Assembly: GCA_029204045.2 (NCBI GenBank)
Contig: CM055061.1
Location: 49,102,161 to 49,166,160, forward strand
Length of the DNA: 64,000 nt
Direction: 5' to 3'
From: Tillandsia leiboldiana
Taxonomy: Eukaryota > Streptophyta > Magnoliopsida > Poales > Bromeliaceae
Shown here: one piece after another, positions 54,236-64,000 of the stretch
Position numbering within the stretch: the stretch's first letter is position 1
Layout of the letters: each line of letters starts with the position of its first letter
Notes under the pieces: generated by a model
What the model was told of the DNA's origin: nothing
Database searches by the model: none
The model's input: only the letters and a program-made list of their open reading frames with translations
Position numbers and translations under genes: made by a program

Positions 54236-54398
54236 CAGCGGCCGCGCGGGCTCCAGCCCCGCGCGGCGCATGCGGCAGCCGCGCGGGCTCCAGCCCCGCG
54301 CGGCGCATGCGGCAGCCGCGCGGGCTCCAGCCCCGCGCGGTGCATGCGGCGCGGCCGCGCGGGCACCAGCCACGCACGGCGCATGCGGCAGCCGCGCG
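54236..54398 (-). repeat. GC-rich hairpin array, second copy
   Basis: Units begin gccgcgcggg at 54241, 54278, 54315 and 54354 (37-39-bp period). Unit spacings nearest the junction equal those at 50322, 50359 and 50398, so the piece duplicates the end of the element 5 LTR fragment. Confidence 0.75.
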
Positions 54399-55599
54399 TA
54401 TCACGCCCCGGGGTACCTTTTTTTTTTTTTTTTTTTTGAAAGGCGCAGCGCTCCCCGGACCGTGCCAGACTCGCCACACATGCAAACGCGGCGCTTCGAA
54501 ATGACGGGCCCCGCTTGCATTCGCGCAGCGAATCCATTCCGTCAGACACTATAACCACAGTAATCTCAAATTATGTCAAGGGAGGGAAAGAAATTACGTA
54601 AAACGGCCCCGGTGTTTTGAAAGGATAAATCCAAGGTTTTATAAAACGGTGCCTACCCGACACCCATATTTTCGAAATCGTTTTCGCAGTCATTTGAATA
54701 TTATTTGCAAAATGGGTGAATCCCAACCGGGGCAAGCAGAAGTTCAACCATTCGTCCATTACAATTCACACAATCACAACCCACACACAGTTACACACCA
54801 CCCAACCACAAATAGTTATTCAGCGGAAATGTAAAGAAGAAAAAGGAAGCATCAGTTTTATTTCGCGGTGTTAACGGAATCCTCGCATTGCGGCCTCACC
54901 CACGTCCCGTACCCCTCCCCTGACCTGTCACAACAGTGGAAAATCAGCACCACTACCATTATCAAAGTTAGGTATAACATAAATTAGATGCTCGAGTACA
55001 AAATGAATTTCTTGCAAACCGAAGATCCTCGGGGATTCCAAGATTTCCCTCTCGAGATTCCACAGCACACCTGTAACCATTTAAACCGGTGCACCTGCCT
55101 CTCGTGATTTGCCTATACCCCTCCACGGCGCTCGTGCGGTACTTGAGCAGCCGTGAGAGGTCCCCAACACCACTAGTCGTGGGGTACACGGGCCAACGTG
55201 CCATTTTTTAGAAAAATACACCAGTGCGGTGGCCAAACCGCCGGTGTGCGTGCAAGCAAACCTTGGGCTCATCACATGATAAATGTGTACATCATAAACC
55301 GAAGCGATACATAGTTATTAGAGAGATTATTAGTAAACATGCTTACGTAAACAGGGGTTAGACATGATCATAAAATATAAGTGTTGCTTTTCCATACATG
55401 ACATAATTTCTTTTACCGTAGTCCTGAAGTGACAAAGGGGAGCACCCACCTTATCGTGTCGACCGATCCGCCTAACGGCCACCCTTGATCTCGAACGACG
55501 CCCGAACCTACGAAGTCCCGAAAAGGGAGATTAACTGTTAAGCTCACCTATAAGGGGAAACGCTACCTACGACCTGGACTACCCGAGTGGGGCCGAACC
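54399..55599 (-). repeat. Family D LTR (B-like), reversed, interrupted by element 6
   Basis: Starts TATCACGCCCCGGGG, preceded by gcgcg. It shows the B-type layout: a T-run, an aaggataaatcc stretch, the block containing ccgccggtgtgcgtg. Cut at 55599 by element 6 (duplication gaacc expected). The remainder lies beyond the window. Confidence 0.7.
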
Positions 55600-58150
55600 T
55601 GTCACGCCCCGGAGGTTCTAAAAGAGCGGAAAACGTACCCACTTTTTTTTTTCTTTGTACTTAAAATGAACCTCGCCTCCGGTGCGTACCAGACCCGCCG
55701 CATATACAAATTCACTCCCCAAACGGAAGGAGTCTCCTTTGTATATGCACGGCGTTCCCAGCAAGACAAACACTTTAACCATTCCAACCTTGACAGACAA
55801 AGAAGAGAGATTACATTTAATCATACAGTCACCGCTATCACATACAGACTATAGCATAAACCCAGGGGTTTGAAGATCGGTGTCCACTCGACACCCAGTT
55901 TTTTCAAAACATTTTCGCAAACTCTTTTAAGCGGCCATTAACTTGAAAGGATAAATCCACGGGTTTTGAAATCAGCGCTCACACGGCACCTGTTTTGAAA
56001 ACACTTTTGAAACCAGGTTTGCATTTGAAAACGAGCTGCAATTACACATCTTAACAATTACTGATTGTAGAACATAGTCCCACACGAAATCCTCATTCCA
56101 ACATCCATCAGAAACCACACAAGGAAATCACAGTTTAACTAACCAACAGTATAAAGAAATAACCAAAGAAAGACGTATCGTTTACTAGCCCTCATGGCTA
56201 GGGTCCTCTAACTGATGCCTCACCGTCGTCCCGGTTCCCACCCCTGCTCGGACCTGTCACAGTGTGGATAGTTAGTGACTGATAAAGTAGAAAACATACA
56301 AGTAAATGAAATAACTAAAGAGAACACACCGAATCACCGGAGCATTTACTTCCCCCTCATGTACCGCTAAATCACTGTCGAATGTCACACTGGGCACCTG
56401 CCCCAGCTTTCGGAACACTTTGGGCCCCAACCCCAATTACCATCGTCATCTTCTTGGTGCCACCAACCCCTCGACTGCCCAAGTAGCAGCCACCTCTCCT
56501 TGAGGGGTCCCCACCATCACAAGTATGGGGTACACAGGTAAAAACTTACCATCTTTCCGAAAAAATACACCGTGTGCGGTGGCCAAACCGCCGGTGTGCA
56601 TGTAAGAAATATGAGTGTAAGAACAATGTTGCGACCTCAGCCGCTCTGGTCAGAATAATAGAGCGATCTTGCGACCGCAGCGGCCTCGAATACAATAGTA
56701 AATGGGATTCACATTCTATGGGGTTAGTCAATTTACAAAAAACATCTACTTTATCAAACCGAATATTCGGGAATGACTCTACACCGGTAATAACCAAAAG
56801 TACCCACCTCGATTGTGCGGACCTGAACACCGGAGACCGAACCTTGCTCCCTATCGGCACTCGGACCTAAAAATAGTCCCCAAAAGAGCTGCGGTCAGAT
56901 CAGAAATAAAACGGCAGATAAACCGAGCCCAAAAACTCGAAAACACTAAAGACAACTCGACACGGCGGTGGCGCCCGCGCGCAACGAGCGACGCGGACAC
57001 CCCCGCGGCGTTGCGGGCCATGCGGCCGCGCGGGCACCCGCCCCGCGCGGCACTTGCTGCGACCGCGCGGGCCCTAGCCCCGCACGGCGCAAGCCGCGAC
57101 GCGCGGGCAAACGCCCCGCGCGGCACCCGCCGCGACCGCGCGGGCCCGAGCCCCGCACGGCAGGAGCCGCGGCTGCGCGGGCACCGGCCCCGCAAGGCGC
57201 GTGCCGCAGCCGCGCGGGTGCCCGCCCGCGCGACACTTGCCGCGGCCGCGCGGGCCTTAGCCCCGCGAGGCGCAAGCTGCGGCCGCGCGGGCACCTGCCC
57301 CCGCGCGGCGCGTTCCACAGCCGCGCGGGCACCGGCCCCGCGCGGCGCGTGCCCTAGCCGCGGCCGCGTGGGGGCCCTGGCCCTGCGCGGCGAAAGCCGC
57401 GGCCGCACGGCGCGGCCATGACGCGGTGGCGATGCCCTAGGGCCGTGCGACCGTGCCCTAGGGTTCCGCGGCGGTGGCGGCGGGTAGGATCACGAAAATG
57501 GCTACCCTAGACGACCCAAAAATCGGAAACGAAAAATGAAAGAAGCTTCGCTTACCGCGAATCGTCGGAGACCGAGATCCGTTCACGCTCCCGGCTTCGG
57601 CACGTCCGTCGGGGAGGGTCGGGTCCTTCCGCTTTCTCCTTCTTCCTTCTCTTTTTCTTTCGGGTAGGGTTTCGTCCTTTTCTTTTCTTTTTCCTCGTTC
57701 TTTTCTCTCCGGCTAGGGTTTTCTTCCTTTTCTTTTGGGAGAAGTCAAAATTTATTCTTTTGTGTATGACAAACCCTCATCGGGTAAATTTAGACTTTAA
57801 TTAATTAATTCATTAATTAATAAATTCCTCCAAGATAAATCTTTCGGGATAATTCTTTAAGGATAATTCTTTTAAGATAAATCCTTATTTTCTCGAAAAG
57901 AGTGCAAAATCACTTACACGGATTTCAATGCACCCCCTGGCTACTGTGATCCTAACCACCCCTTTCTGGGGGTTCCGTAAGTCGGAATCCGGATCCGATC
58001 GCACCACCGTTCTCCGTTTTTCGAGCTCTAATGCCAAAAAATACCCGCACCTCAGGGTTATCCACTTAAGTAAACCCGTTACTTCAATTTCTCCAAACAT
58101 AATCTTTATTAGCAGGAGGGTAAAACGTTACAAAAATCTGTGATATTACA
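55600..58150 (-). repeat. 3' LTR of element 6
   Basis: Starts TGTCACGCCCCGGAGG, ends GATATTACA, 2551 bp. A 37-bp GC-rich array is at 57022-57398. Close to the 5' LTR piece from 62506, with scattered substitutions. Confidence 0.88.
57022..57398. repeat. 37-bp GC-rich hairpin minisatellite, about ten units
   Basis: Units such as gcgaccgcgcgggccctagc followed by cccgcacggcgcaagcc repeat every 36-38 bp. Most units contain two facing copies of CCGCGCGG separated by 8-12 bases, so each can fold on itself. Confidence 0.85.
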
Positions 58151-58192
58151 CCACTCACCCCATAAAAGAAGTTTCGTCCTCGAAACTTAACC

Positions 58193-60925
58193 TCAACCCT
58201 CGCTAAATAACTCAGGGTAAAACTCCCTCATTTTCGTCTCAAGTTCCCACGTCGCCTCGCGCTCCTCGTGGTTACTCCATTGCACCTTTACGTAGGGGAT
58301 CGTCCGATTGCGAAGCTTCTTTTCTTCTCGAGCCAAGACCCGTATCAGCGTTTCCTCGAAGCTCAAATCCTCCCGTAGTTCAACGGCCGAGGCGTCGAGG
58401 ACGTGCGATGGGTCGGGAAGATACTTCCGGAGCATTGAGACGTGGAATACATTATGCACCCGTTCAAAATTTGGCGGTAAGGCCAACCGGTATGCCACCG
58501 GGCCCACGCGCTCCAAGATCTCGAACGGTCCCACATACTGTGGGCTCAGCTTCCCTCGTATGTCGAACCGTCTTGTCTCCTTAGACGGTGACACACGTAG
58601 CAACACATGGTCCCCTACCCCAAATTCCAATTCCCGTCGCCTTTGGTCCGCGTAACTTTTCTGCCGGCTTTGGGCGGTCAACAACCGCTGCCTGATAAGG
58701 CGCACCTTTGCCTCCGTTTCCTCTACGAGGTCTGGCCCCAAGAGCTTCCGCTCCCCTAAGTCGTCCCAGCAAATAGGCGATCGACACCGGCGTCCGTACA
58801 AGGCTTCGTACGGGGCCATCTGAATACTAGCTTGATAGCTATTATTGTAGGCAAATTCCACGAGGGGCAGGTAACGCGACCATCCCTCACGCAGATCTAG
58901 CACACAAGCTCGAAGCATATCTTCGAGAATCTGGATCACTCGTTCCGATTGCCCGTCCGTCTATGGGTGGAACGCCGTACTAAACTGCAGCTTGGTCCCC
59001 AGTGCCTGCTGCAGTCTCCGCCAGAAGTTTGACACGAAACGCGTGTCCCTATCAGAAGTTATCGACGACGGTATTCCGTGTAATCTTACAATCTCGTCGA
59101 TATAGGTTCTCGCTAGCTGATCTCGGGTCCACGTCGTATGGATAGGCAGAAAGTGGGCCGATTTCGTCAGACGGTCCACAATGACCCAAATCGCGTCATG
59201 TCCTTGTTGCGATCGCGGAAAACTGGTCACGAAGTCCATAGTAATCCATTCCCATTTCCACTCCGGTATGGGCAATGGTTGTAGTTTCCCCGCCGGCCGC
59301 TGATGTTCCGCTTTCACCTGTTGGCACACCAAACATCGCGCCACGAATTGCGTCACCTCACTCTTCAATTTGGGCCACCAGAAGGTCTGCCTCAGGTCTT
59401 TGTACATTTTCGTACCTCCGGGATAAGCAGTGTAGGGGGCATTATGCGCTTTCTTCAGAATTTCCTTCCTCAATTTCGGCACATCGGGCATGCAGACTCG
59501 TCCCCGGAACCTCAACACCTCATCAGTACCGATCGCAAAATCACCACTCTGTTCCGAGGATAATCTGTCCTGCACTTGTTGTAGTTGCGTGTCCATTGTT
59601 TGGCCTTCCAAGATCCTTTCTATCAATGTAGGCCTCATCACCAATGACAAAAGTTTCGTAACTGCACCTGCTGGCACTACCTCCAGCCTCAATTGTGAGA
59701 ATTATGCAATTAGCTGATCCTGTTGGGTAAGGGCGCTCAGTACCGTTTCCCCCGTCTGCCCTTTCCGACTCAAGGCGTCGGCCACCACATTTGCCTTCCC
59801 GGGGTGGTAGTGGATGGACAGATCATAGTCCTTTAGCAGCTCCAGCCATCGCCTTTGCCGTAAGTCCAGTTCCTTTTGAGTAAATAGGTATTTGAGGCTC
59901 TGGTGATCCGAGAACACATTACAGCGCGCCCCGTAGAGATAATGCCTCCAGAGTTTCAAGGCAAACACGACTACCGCGAGCCCCAAGTCGTGTGTAGGAT
60001 AGTTCTGCTCGTAATCCTTGAGCTGTCTTGATGTGTATGCTATGACCTTCCCTTGTTGCATTAACACGCTCCCAAGACCGCTCCGAGATGCATCACAATA
60101 GATCTCGTAGTCCTCACCGGGCTTCGGCAATGTGAGTACCGGCGCCCGTGTGAGTCTGTCTTTAAGTTCCTCGAAGCTCCTCTGACATTGGGCCGTCCAG
60201 ACGAACTTCTCACCTTTCTGGGTTAGTCAATTCATGGGAGCGGCTATCTTTGAGAAGTCTTCCTCGAAACGTCTGTAGTACCCTGCCTGTCCTAGAAAGC
60301 TTCGGATTTCTGTCCCCGTTGTTGGCCGAGCCTAGTCGGTCACGGATTCTATCTTTCTCGGGTCCTCCACTATTCCCGACACTGAGACTATGCGTCCCAA
60401 CAAGTCTACCTTGCGGAGCCAGAACTCACACCTTTTGAGTTTGGCATACACTTTCTGGTACCGGAGGGTCTGGAGGATCACTCGCAAGTGTTCCTCGTGC
60501 TCTTTGTCTGTGCGAGCGTAGATCGGGATGTCATTTATAAAGACTACTACAAACTGGTTTAAGAAAGGTTCCAAGATCATGTTCATCATATTCATGAACA
60601 CCCCTGGAGCGACTATGAGTCCAAACGGTATAACCGTAAACTCGTAACGACCATACCAAATTCGAAAGACTATTTTCGGTATGTCATCTCTCCGGACTCT
60701 AAACTGGCGATAGCCGGACTGCAGATCAATCTTTGAGGACGCCGTCGCTCCTGGTAGTCGGTCGAATAGGTCATCAATCTGAGGTGAGGGGTATTTGTTC
60801 TTTACTATGACCTTATCTATTCCCCGATTGTCGATGCACAATCGTAGACTCCCGTCCTTCTTCCGTACGAATAGAACGGGTGTGCCCCAAGACGGCACGC
60901 TCGGTTTCTCGCAATCGACTAGCAC
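58193..60925 (-). pseudogene. RT, RNase H, integrase and chromodomain-like tail of element 6
   Basis: A single frame from 60925 down to 58193, interrupted by TAG (60332-60334), TGA (60227-60229), TAA (59702-59704) and TAG (58961-58963). Domains: RT from W-G-T-P-V-L-F-V-R-K-K-D-G, with the active-site segment reading V-V-F-I-N-D-I-P (first Asp replaced by Asn, Leu by Pro); RNase H (I-Y-C-D-A-S); integrase finger, D-D and, after the last nonsense codon, the Glu region; chromodomain-like W-S-N-H-E-E-R-E. RT would be inactive even without the stops. Confidence 0.87.
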
Positions 60926-61359
60926 CTGTTACTCGGTAAGCCCATCCCTTCCGAGTATCCCCTCGAATTCTCTTAGCGGTGACACCACTAAGTCCCAAAT
61001 GTCGGATCGTTGGCGCCAACCATTAATCCCTAAAGCTCAAGGTTTTAGAGATATGCAACCAATACACTAAAAGCGTACAGACACAGCGCCACAGATCTCG
61101 ACCGGACTCAACCCACCTGGACGTTAGGTCTATTATTGGGCCTCTTGCCGTTAGGTCTGTTGTGGACCGCAGCACCACTCAACCTATTAGGCTCACCCAA
61201 CTCAACTTATTAGTCCTATTGTCTCGAGGCAAGAAGTTGGACCTATTTAACCCATAAATAAATAGCCAACATCAAAGACAACTAAGTCTTCACATCCTTA
61301 TTGGGTAGGACAGTACAAAGTATTTGCTTCTAAGGGTTCTCCTGGGATCAAGACCAACA
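60926..61359. other. Unassigned block in place of the protease region of element 6
   Basis: Between RT (N-terminal fingers missing) and the gag knuckle region. No D-T-G active site and no open frame. Carries a palindrome ttggcgccaa near 61010 and an AT-rich tttaacccataaataaatag near 61240. Possibly a fragment of another element. Confidence 0.55.
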
Positions 61360-62281
61360 TTACTCTTCGTAAGGGGTCTTTCCTGCTATTACTTCCCTCG
61401 GGTAGTGCGTCCTTTGTCGTGTCGTCGCATAAGACCTCTCATCCGTGTCGTGACTCTGAAAAATTATTCCTGGGTTCAGGGCGATTAAGGCGGAACTGTC
61501 CCAGTTTACCACATCAGAAGCAATGGTCGTGCTTCCGGAAACGAACAATCCCCCGGGGTGCTTCTCTGCAGATGATGCATGGCCGGTCCCCGCTAGAAAA
61601 TCCCCCTCCGGAGAAGGGCTGGGGCCGTTTCTTATCCTTGTTGTACTCCGAGTCCTCTCGTCGGGCGCGCGCACCGCGAATCCGCGCACCACTATGGTGG
61701 CCCTATCCACCACTTTCTGGAAGGTGTGGAGATCTGCTGCTTGCACAACTTCGAAAATATTGCTCCGCAATCCATCTACGAAGAGGCGGGCTTTGTGAGC
61801 TTCATCCCTTATGACAAAGGAAACACATTTGGCCAGCCTTACAAATTCCTGTTGATACTCCATGGCGTATTGGTTTCCTTGTCTGATGTGTTTCAGGTCC
61901 CTTGTGGCGTCTTCGGATACTGGGGTGGTCGGCTCCCGTTGGGAAAGTCATTCCCGGGTTATGGCTGGGGTCATTTTCGGCCCCCCAGCAGGCTCATGAT
62001 CTTTCTGCCGGGTGCGTGGAACGGCCTATTCCCGCCCCACCACAATGGTCCTGTCGATCACTCCTCGGAAGCGGGTAAACCCACCGTCGGTATTACCTGA
62101 AAAGTGTCGCTCCGTAGACTGTCCTTGTGAAGACGGGTCGTGTGGGGTTCGTCTTTCCTAAGGAAAAGGGAAAGCGCTCAGCCATGTCGCATACCCGTTG
62201 TTGGAGTAGCCGATTCTCCACTGTTGCCGGAACCGTCGTATCCACTTCTGCGCCATCGATTGAAGAGCGGTTTCGGGCCAT
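61360..62281 (-). pseudogene. Gag of element 6
   Basis: ATG at 62281 (complement) gives M-A-R-N-R-S-S-I-D, similar to element 5. The central frame 61863-61360 has M-E-Y-Q-Q-E-F-V-R-L and F-V-D-G-L-R (gag core). The zinc knuckle region near 61480-61560 is in another frame and has a stop. The part 61864-62090 is scrambled by frameshifts. Confidence 0.7.
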
Positions 62282-62487
62282 TAACCGTGTATACAAAGAA
62301 ACCAAGTTAGTCCTAGACTTAATTGGTCTAGCACCTTGACCTACAAACACTGGGACTCCATCCCTTTTTCCCCGCACTCACGTTCGTACATTACACACCT
62401 ACACCTTGGTTATCAATTTGGTTAGTTACTTGTGGTACTACACTCTGTGGATGTTGGACACTGGCTGCGGTGGTTAAAGTCATTTTT

Positions 62488-62498
62488 CTCTGATACCA
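62488..62498 (-). promoter_or_regulatory. Primer-binding site of element 6
   Basis: On the - strand TGGTATCAGAG, the initiator-Met tRNA complement, seven bases after the 5' LTR end. Confidence 0.8.
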
Positions 62499-62505
62499 TA
62501 TAATC

Positions 62506-63586
62506 TATCACGCCCCGGAGGTTCTAAAAGAGCGGAAAACGTACCCACTTTTTTTTTCTTTGTACTTAAAATGAACCTCGCCTCTGGTGCGTACCAGACC
62601 CGCCGCATATACAAATTCACTCCCCAAACGGGCGGAGTCTCCTTTGTATATGCACGGCATTCCCAGCAAGACAAACACTTTAACCATTCCAACCATGACA
62701 GACAAAGAGGAGAGATTACATTTAATCATACAGTCACCACTATCACATACAGACTATAGCATAAACCCAGGGGTTTGAAGATCGGTGTCCACTCGACACC
62801 CAGTTTTTCCAAAACGTTTTCGCAAACTCTTTTAAGCGGCCATTAACTTGAAAGGATAAATCCACGGGTTTTGAAATCAGCGCCCACACGGCACCTGTTT
62901 TGAAAACACTTTTGAAACCAGGTTTGCATTTGAAAACGAGCCGCAATTACACATCTTAACAATTACTGATTGTAGAACATAGTCCCACAGGAAATACTCA
63001 TTCCAACATCCATCAGAAACCACACAAGTAAATCACAGTTTAACTAACCAACAGTATAAAGAAATAACCAAAGAAAGACGTATCGTTTACTAGCCCTCAT
63101 GGCTAGGGTCCTCTAACTGATGCCTCACCGTCGTCCCGGTTCCCACCCCTACTCGGACCTGTCACAGTGTGGATAGTTAGTGACTGATAAAGTAGAAAAC
63201 ATACAAGTAAATGAAATAACTGAAGAGAACACACCGAATCACCGGAGCATTTACTTCCCCCTCATGTACCGCTAAATCCCTGTCGAATGTCACACTAGGC
63301 ACCTGCCCTAGCTTTCGGAACACTTTGGGCCCCAACCCCAATTACCACCCTCATCTTCTTGGTGCCACCAACCCCTCGACTGCCCAAGTAGCAGCCGCCT
63401 CTCCTTGAGGGGTCCCCACCATCACAAGTATGGGGTACACGGGTAAAAACTTACCATCTTTCCGAAAAAATACACCCTGTGCGGTGGCCAAACTGTCGGT
63501 GTGCGTGTAAGCAATATGAGTGTAAGAACAATGTTGCGACCTCAGCCGCTCTGGTCAGAATAATAGAACGATCTTGCGACCGCAGC
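62506..63586 (-). repeat. 5' LTR of element 6, partial
   Basis: Starts TATCACGCCCCGGAGG (TG changed to TA). Collinear with 55600-56690. Cut by the family A LTR at 63586; the last five bases before it are gcagc. Confidence 0.87.
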
Positions 63587-64000
63587 TGTCATGCCCCGGG
63601 TGTAAACCAGAACCCGGGCCCGTCTACAGATCCGCCGCGCACACGGTATTTCCCGCGTACATGAAGCGCAAATAACCTGCTCAGATATAAGAGATAATAA
63701 TAAAAGAGCAATAAAAACAGGGCTGATAAAACTAATACATCTCAGACTGAAGCTGGAAATAAAATACAATACATCTATAAAAATGATACATCTGTCTCTC
63801 CCAGCTCACTAAAATAAATACAACCTGCTGGCAAAAGCCAGTCCCAGAGTAAAAGTACAACCGTCTGAGGAAACATAGGTACACCAACAGTCCAGCTAAC
63901 TCGGTCATCCTGTCTCGAGATCTATCTACTCAGCCGTCCTCTCTCCTCGACCTGCCGCTGAAAGCCCAGCAGCACCCACAGAAGACACTGCAAAACAAGG
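63587..64000 (-). repeat. Family A LTR, reversed, runs off the window
   Basis: Starts TGTCATGCCCCGGGTGTAAA, the reverse complement of the element 1 LTR end. Later stretches, such as ctctcccagctcact near 63795, match the LTR at 21770 and, reversed, at 7395. Whether it is a solo LTR or a full element is not visible. Confidence 0.85.

Larger units (their letters stand above)
55600..63586 (-). mobile_element. Gypsy element 6 (Tekay-like, family B), reversed, 5' LTR cut
   Basis: On the - strand: 5' LTR (62506 rightwards), primer site, gag, a foreign block, RT, RNase H, integrase, 3' LTR (55600-58150). Preceded by gaacc at 55595-55599; the other duplication is outside. The 5' LTR is broken at 63586 by a family A LTR. 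Pol is one frame with four nonsense codons. Confidence 0.88.

Noticed and set aside
54241..54398. Regular GC-rich repeats as a CRISPR array
   Set aside because: Repeats are contiguous minisatellite units without unique spacers, in a plant LTR, with no cas genes.

Overview
The window reads as heterochromatic, repeat-dense nuclear DNA of a flowering plant with a large genome. It contains only LTR retrotransposons, nested in one another. I found no host gene, rRNA, tRNA, CRISPR array or prokaryotic feature. The plant assignment rests on Ty3/gypsy polyproteins whose C-terminal chromodomain-like segment resembles the Tekay/Del clade, on Ty1/copia elements of SIRE/Maximus type with an initiator-Met primer site, and on 1-4 kb LTRs carrying plant-like TATA boxes. 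The species cannot be named from this.

Layout, left to right. (1) 1-7615: right part of gypsy element 1 (+ strand), ending in a 3.5 kb LTR. It sits inside the gag gene of gypsy element 2. (2) 7616-30076: gypsy element 2 (+), split by a pol-less copia element 3 (11354-19358, target duplication acacg) and by a solo LTR (19528-26921) that itself holds a reversed solo LTR (21563-24895, duplication tttac). (3) 30077-30860: unassigned LTR-like remnant. (4) 30861 onward: gypsy element 5 (- strand). Its 3' LTR is split by copia element 4 (31329-42926, duplication gtcac); its pol lies at 44742-47249 and its gag at 48083-48683. (5) Its 5' LTR (from 48907) is invaded by further reversed LTRs (50443-55599), by gypsy element 6 (-, 55600-63586), and by another reversed LTR running off the right edge. 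Several outer boundaries lie outside the window.

The most unusual material is in copia elements 3 and 4. Each has, downstream of the gag/pol position, what looks like a separate transcription unit: an array of palindromic CCGG-centred motifs, a TATA-like box, a leader with a candidate intron, and a gene encoding a protein that resembles the 'putative plant transposon protein' domain. The same motif array sits in each element's own LTR upstream of its TATA box, and the two families use different versions (GTACCGGTAC-like and GATCCGGATC). Downstream of each LTR TATA box is a run of short hairpins with an almost constant loop (TGGATT/TGGACT) and stems that change in sequence but stay complementary. 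A conserved non-coding block lies between the gag/pol end and the extra promoter in both. Element 3 has lost the protease-to-RNase H region but keeps gag, the conserved block and the extra unit, as expected of a non-autonomous partner.

Every pol gene seen has at least one stop, frameshift, deletion or insertion, so no element here looks fully autonomous. LTR pairs of element 4 differ at only about a dozen positions in 1353 bp (counted by eye), so it inserted recently even though its coding region is broken. All domain assignments are by motif recognition; no database search was run.
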